Positions 16,787 to 25,277 of a DNA stretch of 64,000 nucleotides are shown here, piece by piece. Made by a program: the position numbers and the translations under genes. The stretch comes from Streptomyces sp. 840.1. Its GTDB lineage: Bacteria > Actinomycetota > Actinomycetes > Streptomycetales > Streptomycetaceae. The notes below the pieces were generated by a model. It saw nothing but the letters and a program-made list of their open reading frames with translations. It ran no database searches and was not told where the DNA came from. The stretch is from contig NZ_RJUU01000001.1 in assembly GCF_003751445.1 (NCBI RefSeq), positions 4,345,001-4,409,000 on the forward strand. Direction: 5' to 3'. Every line of letters starts with the position of its first letter. Within the stretch, counting starts at the first letter, position 1.

Positions 16787-17986
16787 TCAGTGCAGCAGCA
16801 GGCTTCCCGGCTGCGCGGACAGCGTCTGGTCCAGGACCAGACAGGCGGCGCCCACAGCGGCGACGTGCTCGCCGATGCGGGTCGAGGTCACCCGGGTGGG
16901 GTGGACCGCCTTCACGTACGGGGACGCCGCGACCATCGGTTCGATCACGCTGAGGAACGGTTCGGACATCTGCGGCCAGAGCGGTCCGCCGAAGACGATG
17001 GTGTCCGAGTCGAGCAGGGTGGCCGCCGCGCACACCCCCCTGCCGATGCGGATCGCCCAGCGCTCCACGACACCCGCCGCGGGCTGCACGCCCGCTCGGG
17101 CCAGCCGGGCGAGCTCGTCCAGACTGCGCCGGGCGTCCTGGGGGCCGGTGGGCGTGAACTCGTGCCCCAGGGCCCCCATCTGGATCGCCTCGTCGACCAG
17201 CGCCCGGGTGGAGCAGGCGGCCCCCAGCCCGCCGACCTCACCGGCGTTCCCGGAGGCGCCGCGCAGGACCGTGTCGTCCACGACGAGCCCCATGCCCGAG
17301 CCGGTGCCCAGGTAGAAGAACAGGAAGTTGCGGGTCTCCGTGGCGGCCCCCATCCAGCGCTCGGCCACCGCCGCGGCGATGACGTCCTTGTCGAGCAGCG
17401 TGGGCAGCCCCGTTCCGGCGGCGAGCCTGGCACGCAGCGGAACGCTTCCCCAGCCCGGCAGTTCGGGCGGATCGACGACCATTCCGTGCCCGGCGTCCAG
17501 CGGCCCGGGGGCCGCGATGCCCAGGCCGAGAACCCGTTCGGGCTCGACGCCCGAATCATCGATCAGGGCCCGCACCGCGCTCACCATCTCGGCGGTGACC
17601 GCGTGGGTGTCGGTGCCCAGAGGGGTGGATTCGCTGCGCCGGGCGACGGTGGTGCCCAGCAGATCGAGCAGTACGTAGGTGATGACGGCCGGGTCCAGAT
17701 GCACCCCGACCGCGTACCGCGCTCCCGCCACGACGCGCAGCAGCGTACGGGGCTTGCCGCCACCGCCGGACGACTGCTTGCCCGACTCCTGGGTCAGCCC
17801 CTGGTCCAGGAGCCGGCGGCAGATGTTGGAGACCGTCTGTGCGGAGAGCCCGGTGGCATGGGCGAGTTCCACCCGGCTCAGGCCCTTGGGGTGGCGCCGG
17901 ATGGCGTCCAGGACGACCGACTCGTTGAAGTCGCCCATGCGTGGCAGGTTGGTACCCCGCCTGATCGATGTGTTGCTCATACTCAC
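16787..17986 (-). CDS. ROK-family transcriptional repressor
   Basis: A 399-residue regulator of the NagC/XylR type. An N-terminal winged helix-turn-helix (about 20-80) contains SRVELAHATGLSAQTVSNI. The ROK sugar-kinase-like domain follows, with an N-terminal ATP-site relic VGVHLDPAVITYVLLDL, the GxGxG-like FYLGTGSGMGLV and a Gly-rich GNAGEVGGLG segment. The usual zinc-site cysteines (CxCGxxGC) are replaced by GAACSTRALVDE, so zinc binding is probably lost. GTG at 17986 is chosen over ATG at 17980 because GGAG lies seven bases before it. It lies just downstream of the beta-xylosidase gene and probably controls this sugar regulon through the ATCRA-N-TTGAT sites. Confidence 0.88.
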   Translation of the reverse strand: MSMSNTSIRRGTNLPRMGDFNESVVLDAIRRHPKGLSRVELAHATGLSAQTVSNICRRLLDQGLTQESGKQSSGGGGKPRTLLRVVAGARYAVGVHLDPAVITYVLLDLLGTTVARRSESTPLGTDTHAVTAEMVSAVRALIDDSGVEPERVLGLGIAAPGPLDAGHGMVVDPPELPGWGSVPLRARLAAGTGLPTLLDKDVIAAAVAERWMGAATETRNFLFFYLGTGSGMGLVVDDTVLRGASGNAGEVGGLGAACSTRALVDEAIQMGALGHEFTPTGPQDARRSLDELARLARAGVQPAAGVVERWAIRIGRGVCAAATLLDSDTIVFGGPLWPQMSEPFLSVIEPMVAASPYVKAVHPTRVTSTRIGEHVAAVGAACLVLDQTLSAQPGSLLLH

Positions 17987-18071
17987 GATAGTTCTCCTGC
18001 TGCGGCGTCCACGGGGCGCATCACGGCGATCGGCCGGCGGGTTGACCGGCCGGATCCGAATGAAACACGCC

Positions 18072-19700
18072 CTAGGGGACTTGACGTACCAGCGTGATCG
18101 ACCACGGCTGCAGTGGTGCCTCGTGTACGAGCACACCCGCCGCGTCCGCCCGCAGGGTCTCCAGCCTGGTCGCCCGCGCCCGCCGGTCCAGGTGGGCCAG
18201 CTGCTCACGGGTCGGTGCGCCCGGTTCGCCCAGCTCCTGCCAGGCCCCGATCGCGTCCCCGTGGCCCGGCTCCAGGCTCTCCACCTCGAAACAGGCGCCC
18301 GGGGCCAGCCCCGTCAGCCGCAGCCGGAGCTCGCGCGGTTCGCCCTTGGCCTGGGTGGACCTGGCCGTCGAGCGGTCGTCGAAGGAGGCCGGTACCGACT
18401 TGGGCTCCTGCGCCGGGTAGTGGTGCACCAGGATGCCGACGCGTCCGGTGGCGGAGTCCCGCGTGGCGGTGAAGTCCTCGCCCTGTCCGATCAGCTCGTC
18501 CCCGAGCGCGTTCAGCATCCGGTAGGCGTGGTACGTCGGCTTGGGGATCCCCGGCAGGGTGAGCATGCCGAAGCCGCCGTGGAACAGCTCGTCGCCGGCG
18601 CCGCCCTCCTCGAAGACGTCGGTGAAGGTCCAGTAGGCCAGCGAGTCGACGGTCCCGAGGGAGTGCAGTACGGAGCGGACCACGTACGTCGCCGCGGGCA
18701 GGGTGTCGTGGGTGTGGTCGCGCGGCGAGGAGGACGAGGACCATTCGGTGAGGTGGATCTCCGCCTCGGGGAACGGGCTGCCGGCGACCATGTCGCGCAG
18801 CAGCGCCAGGTCCTGGGGGGTCGCGTCCTTCGACCGGGTGAGCTTCTCGCCCCGGCCGTGCTCGTCCAGCGCCCAGTCCGTGGGGTAGGGGTGCGTGGAG
18901 ACGAAGTCGACGGGGAGTGCCTCGCGCTCGCAGAACTCCAGGAACGCCTCCAGCCACACGGGCCGCCAGCGGAGGGTGTCGATGTCGTCGCGGCCTGCGG
19001 TGATCCGCAGGGCGACGTCCTCCACGTCCTTGCTGAACCGCTCGTCCGGCACGAAGTTGGAGGTGGCGGGGCCGCCCACGCGCAGCGAACCGTCCACGGC
19101 CTTCACCGCCCCGGCCGTGACCCGGTACAGCTCGAAGTACTCGGAGCGGGTCCCCTTGAAGAACCCGTCGAGGTTGGCCTCGTTCCACACCTCGAAGTAC
19201 CAGCGGCGCACCTCGTCCGCCCCGTAGCGCCCGATCCAGTGGCGCACCGTCGCCTCGATGAGCGCGGCCCACTTGTCCAGGTCGACGGGCGGCGCACCGT
19301 GCGCGCCCCACCAGAAGACGGTGCTGGTCTCCCGGGCGAGCGCGCGCGGGCTGAAGCCGAACTCGACGAACGGCCGCACGCCCGTGTCCAGCAGGAAGTC
19401 GAACAGGGCGTCCACGTACTGGAAGTTGAACACCGGGGCGCCGTCCTCGCGCTCGGTGTAGACGAACATGTCGTCGTGGAACAGCCCGTGAAAGCGGACG
19501 TACTCGAAGCCGCAGTCCCGCCGGGCCGCTACGAGCTGGCGCTGCCAGTCGGCCCGGAGCCCCTCATTGGCCCGTCCCGCACCTACCACGCGGCGCCAGA
19601 ACGGCTGGAGCGCGGTGCCCTCGGCCGACGCGGAGAGATCGATGCTCACCGCTGAGCTCGTGCCGCCCGCACGGCTGCCTGGTTCCAGGTCACGAGTCAT
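18072..19700 (-). CDS. Glycoside hydrolase family 39 beta-xylosidase
   Basis: A 542-residue enzyme without a signal peptide, so it should act on imported xylo-oligosaccharides in the cytoplasm. The GH39 acid/base Glu lies in WYFEVWNEANLDGFF and the nucleophile Glu in EIHLTEWSSSSSP. FEYVRFHGLFHDDMFVYTE near residue 65 and a C-terminal beta-sandwich region complete the family layout. Its ATG is 20 bp from the dyad at 19721. The ROK repressor gene follows 85 bp downstream on the same strand and is probably co-transcribed. Confidence 0.92.
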   Translation of the reverse strand: MTRDLEPGSRAGGTSSAVSIDLSASAEGTALQPFWRRVVGAGRANEGLRADWQRQLVAARRDCGFEYVRFHGLFHDDMFVYTEREDGAPVFNFQYVDALFDFLLDTGVRPFVEFGFSPRALARETSTVFWWGAHGAPPVDLDKWAALIEATVRHWIGRYGADEVRRWYFEVWNEANLDGFFKGTRSEYFELYRVTAGAVKAVDGSLRVGGPATSNFVPDERFSKDVEDVALRITAGRDDIDTLRWRPVWLEAFLEFCEREALPVDFVSTHPYPTDWALDEHGRGEKLTRSKDATPQDLALLRDMVAGSPFPEAEIHLTEWSSSSSPRDHTHDTLPAATYVVRSVLHSLGTVDSLAYWTFTDVFEEGGAGDELFHGGFGMLTLPGIPKPTYHAYRMLNALGDELIGQGEDFTATRDSATGRVGILVHHYPAQEPKSVPASFDDRSTARSTQAKGEPRELRLRLTGLAPGACFEVESLEPGHGDAIGAWQELGEPGAPTREQLAHLDRRARATRLETLRADAAGVLVHEAPLQPWSITLVRQVP

Positions 19701-19720
19701 GGGTGTCTCCCTGTCACAAG

Positions 19721-19735
19721 CTAAATCAATTTGAT
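19721..19735. promoter_or_regulatory. Candidate ROK-repressor operator, copy 2
   Basis: CTAAATCAATTTGAT contains the exact dyad ATCAA-T-TTGAT, 20 bp upstream of the beta-xylosidase start in an unusually AT-rich patch. It matches the site at 15308 at 13 of 15 positions. Placement next to the promoter suits a repressor site. Confidence 0.6.
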
Positions 19736-19873
19736 TGATGTTACTTTAACAGGGCACCGCAGATCGGGAAGCAGGCGTGGGTACGGCCGGTGAGCAGGTT
19801 TGCTGAGCAGCTCCGCCCTCCGGCCGTGCGGGAGTTCGCGGGTCCGGCCCGGCACCGGGCAGGACCCGCCCAC

Positions 19874-19918
19874 GACGAGGCCGGGCAGGAGCCGGTGCGG
19901 CTCCTGCCCGGCCTCGTC
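19874..19918. terminator. Strong hairpin terminator downstream of winged-helix gene
   Basis: A perfect 20-bp stem (19874-19893 with 19899-19918) and a five-base loop GGTGC directly follow the 3' end of the leftward winged-helix gene. Confidence 0.85.
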
Positions 19919-19923
19919 GCGGC

Positions 19924-20541
19924 TCAGGGCGTGTACTTGTATCCGACGCGCCGCACCGTCTGGATCGACCGGCGGTGCTCGGCGCCCAGCTTGCGGCGCA
20001 GCCGGGCGACATGGACATCGACGGTGCGCCCGTCGCCCACGTGCCCGTAGCCCCAGACCGTGGTCACCAGCTGGTCGCGGGTGTGCACCCGGTTGGGGTG
20101 CGCCACCAGATGGGCGAGGAGCTCGAACTCCAGGTAGGTGAGGTCGAGCCGGTCGCCGTTCACCGATGCGGTGCGCTGGACGGGGTCGATGCGCACCGGT
20201 CCGGCCCCCGGCGCCTCCAGGATCTCCGGCACCACGTACTGGCCGGCCCGGACCGCCGCGGCCGGCGGCTGCTGGTCGGCGGGGACGAGCACCAGGTAGC
20301 CGACCATCGGCGGCCGGCCCGGCAGCGCCGGCAGGGTGTGCTGCGGTGCGGGCAGCCAGGTGGCACCCGGCGCCAGGAACGCGGCCACATCGGCCGGCTG
20401 GAAGACCTCGTCCGGCGCGACGGCCCGCAGCCGGTGCCGGTTGGGGTTGGGGGAGAGGGGACGGGCGGTGGTGGCCGCAGCGGTCGCCGGCTGGGCTGCG
20501 GTGGCAGCGGAAGCGGCGGAGATGGTACGAGTGTTCGCCAT
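19924..20541 (-). CDS. Orphan OmpR/PhoB-type winged-helix regulator without receiver domain
   Basis: A 205-residue protein. The C-terminal 90 residues are an OmpR-type DNA-binding domain: LTYLEFELLAHLVAHPNRV, then DGRTVDVHVARLRRKLG and VGYKYTP. The N-terminal 110 residues are Ala/Thr/Pro-rich and contain no phospho-acceptor receiver fold, so control is not by classical phosphorylation. The ATG at 20541 fits the start of the low-complexity tail; in-frame codons further upstream have no support. The gene lies downstream of glnII in the same direction, separated by a terminator and about 330 bp. Its targets are unknown. Confidence 0.85.
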   Translation of the reverse strand: MANTRTISAASAATAAQPATAAATTARPLSPNPNRHRLRAVAPDEVFQPADVAAFLAPGATWLPAPQHTLPALPGRPPMVGYLVLVPADQQPPAAAVRAGQYVVPEILEAPGAGPVRIDPVQRTASVNGDRLDLTYLEFELLAHLVAHPNRVHTRDQLVTTVWGYGHVGDGRTVDVHVARLRRKLGAEHRRSIQTVRRVGYKYTP

Positions 20542-20935
20542 GAGGTCAGCTCTTTCGCGCGAGGAGTCGTCTGTGGACGGACTTGCTGCGCGCGGGCCGA
20601 AGGCCGGGGTGATCGGCTTTAGAGGGCCGGCGCGTTCAACGCGCGGCAACACACCCGGTCGAAGTCGTGATGCTGACGGGAAGGCCAGAAGGGCTCGAGG
20701 TCGCTGCGACCCGACGAGGTGTGCTGAATGCTGGCCATGCCCCCATTGAACCAGAGAAAACGGTGCCGCAGCAGGTCCCTCCCACCCGTCGATACGGACC
20801 CTTTGCGTTACCTTCCTCACTCGGGACCGTGAACCCGGAATCCGGGTCCGGCCCGTCCGCGGTGTCCGGGCACGCCGGAGGGGGCGCCCACCGGACAACC
20901 GGTGCACGCCCCCCTCGTACGGGTGTTGCGCGGGA
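20542..20935. other. Intergenic region: promoter of winged-helix gene plus glnII terminator
   Basis: No coding potential was accepted in this 394-bp stretch. The left two thirds should carry the leader and promoter of the leftward winged-helix gene; a small dyad CGCGTT-C-AACGCG lies at 20631-20643. The right third holds the glnII terminator hairpin at 20878-20916. Confidence 0.5.
20878..20916. terminator. glnII terminator hairpin
   Basis: GAGGGGGCG pairs with CGCCCCCCTC with one bulged base, and an inner ACCGG-ACAA-CCGGT stem stacks inside it, 20 bp past the glnII stop codon. Confidence 0.65.
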
Positions 20936-21970
20936 TCAGGCCTGGCCGGCCTTCTCCAGCGCGGCGCAGCAGGTGTCGACGATCAGCCGCGTGACGACGT
21001 ACGGGTCGACGTTGGCGTTCGGGCGGCGGTCCTCGATGTAGCCCTTGCGGTCCTGCTCGACCTGCCACGGGATGCGGACCGAGGCGCCGCGGTCGGAGAC
21101 GCCGTAGCTGTACTCGTTCCACGGGGCGGTCTCGTGCAGACCGGTCAGCCGCTCGTCGATGCCCGCGCCGTAGTGCTTGACGTGGTCCATCGGCTTCGAG
21201 CCCTCACCCAGCGACTCGCACGCGGTGATGATCGGGTCGTAGCCCTCGCGCATCGCCCGGGTGGAGAAGTTGGTGTGCGCGCCGGCGCCGTTCCAGTCGC
21301 CCTTGACCGGCTTCGGGTCCAGGGTCGCGGAGACACCGAAGTCCTCGGCGGTCCGGTAGAGCAGCCAGCGGGCGATCCACAGCTGGTCGGAGACCTCCAG
21401 CGGGGACAGCGGGCCGACCTGGAACTCCCACTGGCCCGGCATCACCTCGGCGTTGATGCCGGATATGCCCAGGCCCGCCTTCAGGCAGTTGTCGAGGTGC
21501 TTCTCGACGATGTCGCGGCCGAAGATCTCGTCCGCGCCGACTCCGCAGTAGTAGCCGCCCTGCGCTGCCGGGAAGCCGCCCTCGGGGAAGCCGAGCGGCC
21601 GGTGGCCGTCGAAGAAGGTGTACTCCTGCTCGATGCCGAAGATCGGCTCCTGACCCGCGAACTGCTCGGCGACCGGGCGCAGTCCGGCACGCGTGTTGGA
21701 CTCGTGCGGGGTCATGTCGATGTGGAAGACCTCGCACAGGACCAGGACGTCGTCACCGCCGCGGATCGGGTCCGGGCAGGTGAAGACCGGCTTCAGCACC
21801 CGGTCGGAGGCGTGGCCCTCGGCCTGGTTGGTGCTCGATCCGTCGAAGCCCCAGATGGGCAGCCCGGCCGCGTCGGACGACGGGGAACCGGGCATGATCT
21901 TCGTCTTGGAGCGGAGCTTGGCGGTCGGCTCGGTGCCGTCGATCCAGATGTACTCAGCCTTGAACGTCAC
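20936..21970 (-). CDS. glnII: Glutamine synthetase type II
   Basis: A 344-residue GSII that makes glutamine from glutamate, ammonia and ATP in the cytoplasm. This short eukaryote-like form occurs beside GlnA in Streptomyces. Diagnostic segments are FKAEYIWIDGTEPTAKLRSK at the N-terminus, LPIWGFDGSSTNQAEG, the metal/glutamate site FGIEQEYTFFD, and KGDWNGAGAHTNFST with the ATP and ammonia region. The start is GTG at 21970, with GAAGGA eight bases upstream; an ATG three codons earlier overlaps that ribosome site and is less likely. Unlike GSI it is not expected to be adenylylated. Control is likely by GlnR. Confidence 0.97.
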   Translation of the reverse strand: MTFKAEYIWIDGTEPTAKLRSKTKIMPGSPSSDAAGLPIWGFDGSSTNQAEGHASDRVLKPVFTCPDPIRGGDDVLVLCEVFHIDMTPHESNTRAGLRPVAEQFAGQEPIFGIEQEYTFFDGHRPLGFPEGGFPAAQGGYYCGVGADEIFGRDIVEKHLDNCLKAGLGISGINAEVMPGQWEFQVGPLSPLEVSDQLWIARWLLYRTAEDFGVSATLDPKPVKGDWNGAGAHTNFSTRAMREGYDPIITACESLGEGSKPMDHVKHYGAGIDERLTGLHETAPWNEYSYGVSDRGASVRIPWQVEQDRKGYIEDRRPNANVDPYVVTRLIVDTCCAALEKAGQA

Positions 21971-22047
21971 GGAAGCCATCCTTCGGGGGTGCTGCGGTCT
22001 ATGCAGCGCAGCTTCGCAAGACGCGATTTCCCGTCCGTTGCTCTCGT

Positions 22048-22072
22048 GTGAACCCCGTGTTACCGGGGTTTC
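22048..22072. promoter_or_regulatory. Possible nitrogen-control site upstream of glnII
   Basis: On the minus strand GAAAC, GTAAC and TTCAC follow each other with 4- and 6-bp spacing about 80-100 bp upstream of glnII. The same bases form the dyad AACCCCG-TGTTAC-CGGGGTT. GlnR boxes alternate GTnAC and GAAAC with 6-bp spacing, so this is only a partial match. Confidence 0.3.
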
Positions 22073-22213
22073 CCGCACGGGAGCGGGCCTGTGGCGCCGT
22101 ATACAGGGCTCGTACGGACCACCGGGGCACGTACGGCCGGGGCCGGTTCATCGCGGTGTCCCCGAGCGGCTCGGGGGATCCGGGTCCATGGCCGCACCGG
22201 GCACACTTGTGCC

Positions 22214-23122
22214 ATGACGACATCCGTGAACCCCCTGCGTATCGGCCTGGCCGGGACCGGTCCCTGGGCCCGCAACACCCAGGCCCCCGCCCTCGCCGCA
22301 CACCCCGGCGCCGTGCTGAGCGGGGTGTGGGGCCGCCGGGCCGAGGCCGCCCAGGAGGTGGCCGACGCCCACGGTGCCAAGGCGTACACCGGGGATGCGG
22401 GGCTCGACGAGCTGTTCGCCGTGAGCGACGCCGTCGCGTTCGCCCTGCCGCCGGACGTACAGGCGCCGCTGGCCGCCCGTGCCGCGGCGGCCGGCTGCCA
22501 TCTGCTGATGGACAAGCCGGTGGCCACGAGCGTCGCGGCGGCGCGCACGGTGGCGGAGGCGGCGGAGCGCGCCCGGGTCGCCTCGGTCGTCTTCTGCACC
22601 CTGCGGTTCGCCCCGGAGACCGCGGCCTGGATCGAGGAACAGCACGCGGCGGGCGGCTGGTTCACCGCGCACGCGCACTGGATCGGCGCCCTGTGGGCAC
22701 CCGGCGCGGACAGCGAGTACGCCGCGTCCCCCTGGCGCCACGAGAAGGGCGGCCTCTGGGACGTCGGCCCGCACGCGCTCTCCGTCCTCATTCCGGTGCT
22801 GGGCGAGGTGACCCGGCTGACCGCCGCCCGCGGCCCCGCCGACACCCACCACCTGATCCTCCGCCACGCCTCCGGAGCCTCCAGCACGGTGACGCTCACC
22901 CTGGCCGCCCCCCAGGCGGCGACCGGCGTCGAGGTGCAGCTCAGGGGCGAGCACGGCACCGTCGGGCTGCCCCGGTGGGACGGCGCGGTCGGCGCCTACA
23001 CGGCGGCGGTGGACGCGCTCATCGAATCGGTGCGCACGGGAGTGGCGCACCCCTGCGACGCACGGTTCGGGCTCCGGCTGACCGAACTCCTCGCGGAGGC
23101 CGAGGCGCAGGCGGGGGAGTAG
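22214..23122 (+). CDS. Gfo/Idh/MocA-family oxidoreductase
   Basis: A 302-residue NAD(P)-dependent oxidoreductase. The N-terminal Rossmann domain has IGLAGTGPWARN, and the family EKP-like motif appears as LLMDKPVATS, with Asp in place of Glu before KP. The C-terminal alpha/beta domain contains WRHEKGGLWDVGPHALSVL, where the catalytic His region is expected. Substrates in this family are sugars, inositols and related polyols; none can be assigned here. It stands alone, divergent from glnII, with an independent terminator. Confidence 0.88.
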   Translation: MTTSVNPLRIGLAGTGPWARNTQAPALAAHPGAVLSGVWGRRAEAAQEVADAHGAKAYTGDAGLDELFAVSDAVAFALPPDVQAPLAARAAAAGCHLLMDKPVATSVAAARTVAEAAERARVASVVFCTLRFAPETAAWIEEQHAAGGWFTAHAHWIGALWAPGADSEYAASPWRHEKGGLWDVGPHALSVLIPVLGEVTRLTAARGPADTHHLILRHASGASSTVTLTLAAPQAATGVEVQLRGEHGTVGLPRWDGAVGAYTAAVDALIESVRTGVAHPCDARFGLRLTELLAEAEAQAGE

Positions 23123-23140
23123 CGGCCCCGACGCAGAAGC

Positions 23141-23165
23141 TCCGGGCGCACTCCTGGCGCCCGGA
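23141..23165. terminator. Hairpin terminator between convergent genes
   Basis: TCCGGGCGC and GCGCCCGGA pair perfectly across a seven-base loop between the oxidoreductase and the convergent ArsC-like gene. Confidence 0.75.
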
Positions 23166-23173
23166 CCCGCTGC

Positions 23174-23533
23174 TCAGCGCCCCATCGCCTCCCGCACCGC
23201 CTCGTCCGTGCGCGCGACCACGGCCGTGCCGTCCTCGGCCGTGATGATCGGCCGCTGGATCAGCTTCGGGTGCCCGGCGAGCGCCGTGATCCACCGGTCC
23301 CGGGCGGCCGCGTCGCGCGGCCAGTCCTTGAGCCCCAGCTCCTTCGCGTCCGCCTCCTGTGTCCGCGTGATCTCCCAAGGCTCCAGCCCCAGCCGGTCGA
23401 GGACGGCCCGGATCTCCTCCGGTGACGGCACGTCCTCCAGGTAGCGGCGGACGGTGTACTCGGCGCCCTCCTCGTCGAGCAGGTGCAGCGCGCCCCGGCA
23501 CTTGGAACAGGCGGGATTGATCCAGATCTCCAT
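23174..23533 (-). CDS. ArsC/Spx-family thioredoxin-fold protein
   Basis: A 119-residue protein of the ArsC/YffB family. It starts MEIWINPACSKCRGALHLL, with the catalytic Cys in a CSKC redox motif, and ends with the conserved LIQRPIITAEDG segment whose Arg-Pro is family-typical. True ArsC reduces arsenate with glutathione or mycothiol, but no other ars gene is nearby, so the arsenate role is uncertain. Spx-like regulators share the fold but usually carry CxxC at a different place. Confidence 0.85.
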   Translation of the reverse strand: MEIWINPACSKCRGALHLLDEEGAEYTVRRYLEDVPSPEEIRAVLDRLGLEPWEITRTQEADAKELGLKDWPRDAAARDRWITALAGHPKLIQRPIITAEDGTAVVARTDEAVREAMGR

Positions 23534-23652
23534 GGGGCCAACGGTACGGGATGGGCCCGCGAAAACCCCTCTGGCCAGGGGCGATTGTCAGTGCCGGGCA
23601 GTAAAATGGAGGTAGTTCGTGAGGGTTCCACCACCCCGCCAGGAGGTTGCCA

Positions 23653-23922
23653 ATGGCCGTTGCCGCAGTCACGACCGAGCCGCTCCACACACCCCTGAAG
23701 AAGAAGCCGCTCCCCGCCGGCCGCCCCCGTCAGTGGTACGTCACGCACAACCGCCGGCTGAAGGCGATGCGGCTGGCGATCGCCCTGCTCGACACGGGAG
23801 TTCACCAGCCGTCCAGCGCGAGCAACGCCCGGATACGCACCACCGCCGGGCACCTCGGCATCCACCCGCCGTCCGACACCACCTGCCGCATGGTCCGCGC
23901 GCTCATCCGCTACGGCCGCTGA
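23653..23922 (+). CDS. Small basic protein of unknown function
   Basis: An 89-residue protein. ATG at 23653 lies six bases after a perfect AGGAGG ribosome site, which argues for a real, well-translated gene. It is basic, with KKKPLPAGRPRQWYVTHNRR followed by a short helix KAMRLAIALLDTGV. No domain, signal peptide or membrane segment is visible. The charge would fit nucleic-acid or ribosome contact, but that is inference. Confidence 0.7.
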   Translation: MAVAAVTTEPLHTPLKKKPLPAGRPRQWYVTHNRRLKAMRLAIALLDTGVHQPSSASNARIRTTAGHLGIHPPSDTTCRMVRALIRYGR

Positions 23923-23943
23923 CCGCCGGCCCCCTCCGCCCGC

Positions 23944-23971
23944 CGCGCCCCCGGGAGATCCCGGGGGCGCG
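23944..23971. terminator. Hairpin terminator between convergent genes
   Basis: A perfect 13-bp stem CGCGCCCCCGGGA/TCCCGGGGGCGCG with a two-base loop lies between the small basic protein and the convergent MmpS-like gene. Confidence 0.8.
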
Positions 23972-23979
23972 GCCCTCGC

Positions 23980-24420
23980 TCAGTACCCGTCGCAGGTGGC
24001 GGTGGCGAAGGCCCCCGAAGCCCGGTCCGTCCGCCGGGTGATGTCGTCCACCTTCACGGAGCACGCGACGTCGCCGCCGGACCTGCCGAGGCTGACGACG
24101 AACGAGCCGCTGTTCATGAACCCCCTGGTCTCCAGCTCCCCGGCCCACGGCAGGGTGCGCAGGGTCAGCCGCCCCGTCGACAGGGCCTCGCCCTGCCAGG
24201 TGCTGTAGGTGAGCGTCACGTCCTTGGCGGTGCCGGTGACCTCGTACCTGACCCGCAGCCGCTGCGAGCTCTGCTCGGACAGCCCCCGGGCCAGCACCGC
24301 GGAGACCCCGCCCGCGGCCAGGGCCAGGAGGACGACGACCATCAGCACCACCCACGGCCACAACCGCCGCCGGGAGGGCCGCGGCCCGTCCGGCCCGTCA
24401 CCGGCCTCCTGCTCGCTCAT
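23980..24420 (-). CDS. MmpS-like small membrane protein
   Basis: A 146-residue protein. A hydrophilic N-terminus is followed by one membrane helix (WPWVVLMVVVLLALAAGGV, about residues 20-40) and an outer beta-sandwich domain. The pattern RVRYEVTGTAKDVTLTYST, then TLPWAGELETRG and paired cysteines in DVACSVKVDD and ATATCDGY, matches MmpS accessory proteins. These assist MMPL transporters in mycobacteria. The start is ATG at 24420, with GGAGGG seven bases upstream. The only MMPL gene in this window is 15 kb away, so partnership with it is speculative. Confidence 0.78.
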   Translation of the reverse strand: MSEQEAGDGPDGPRPSRRRLWPWVVLMVVVLLALAAGGVSAVLARGLSEQSSQRLRVRYEVTGTAKDVTLTYSTWQGEALSTGRLTLRTLPWAGELETRGFMNSGSFVVSLGRSGGDVACSVKVDDITRRTDRASGAFATATCDGY

Positions 24421-24549
24421 GCCACCACCCTCCACGCTCCGGCCCCGCCCCGCGACCCCGCCGCCCCCTCACCCGTCCGGCCCCCACCGCATGCGCCCCC
24501 GCCGGCCGCCGCCTTGACTGGGGACGGTGGACGAGTGCTGGGAGGCGCG

Positions 24550-25035
24550 ATGACCGGGCGAGGTGTACGGGGTGCGGGTGCCGTGCTGGTGGCGGCCGTC
24601 CTGGCGGCGACGGCGACAGCCTGTTCGGACGACGGGGACAGCGCGTCCAGCACGGCGTCCAAGGCAGCGTCGGCAGCCTCCTCCCTGGCGTCCAGGGGCG
24701 CCGACGCGGTCGCCTCGGCGACGGCCGCCGCCCAGGACAAGCTGAACAGCTTCAAGGACGGCGTGAACGCGAGCGGCGACGTCAAGGCCGGTGCGACGGC
24801 CACCGACAAGGAGGGTCACGCCACCTCGAAGGTCACCGTCCACAACGGCGGCGACTCGAAACAGTCCTACGGCGTACAGATCAACTTCCGTGACGGACAC
24901 GGCAATCTGCTCGACGCGGTCGTGGTGACGGTCGATGACGTCGCCGCCGGGGCCACCAAGGACGCCACCGCCCGCAGCAACCGCAAGCTCGACGGCCACG
25001 TCAAGGCCGAGGTGGGCAAGGCACTGCGGCACTGA
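24550..25035 (+). CDS. Putative lipoprotein with FxLYD-like domain
   Basis: A 161-residue exported protein. The signal peptide ends in a lipobox LAATATAC at about residue 23, giving a lipid-anchored mature protein that starts CSDDGD. An Ala/Ser-rich helical region (about 30-75) leads into a small beta domain with ATSKVTVHNGGDSKQSYGVQ and VVVTVDDVAAGATK. That layout is common in cell-envelope FxLYD-type domains. The start has GGAGG directly upstream. Function is unknown. It is divergent from the MmpS-like gene. Confidence 0.8.
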   Translation: MTGRGVRGAGAVLVAAVLAATATACSDDGDSASSTASKAASAASSLASRGADAVASATAAAQDKLNSFKDGVNASGDVKAGATATDKEGHATSKVTVHNGGDSKQSYGVQINFRDGHGNLLDAVVVTVDDVAAGATKDATARSNRKLDGHVKAEVGKALRH

Positions 25036-25277
25036 CGGCGACGGGCGCCCGCCTGGGGTCACGGGCCTGCCCTCAGGCCGCCACCGACGCCGGATATGCG
25101 TGTATCGAGTGCCGCGCGTGCCGTCCCGGCGTCGGCCGGGTACCGGCGCCCGTGTGACCGGGTGATGAGCAACTGATCATTGCCAGCGCATAGTTGGCCG
25201 TGAGACGGTGCTTTCGAACTACTCCGCATGGTCGTCGCGGGGCCCCTCATCGGCCGTCAGAACGGGAAACCGTCTCT

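Noticed and set aside
20542..20907. Extension of the winged-helix gene by 122 codons
   Set aside because: The extra residues are Arg/Ser/Pro-rich shadow coding with no start signal.
22048..22072. A full GlnR box upstream of glnII
   Set aside because: Spacing of the GAAAC and GTAAC elements is 4 bp, not 6, and the next half-site is TTCAC; kept only as a low-confidence site.
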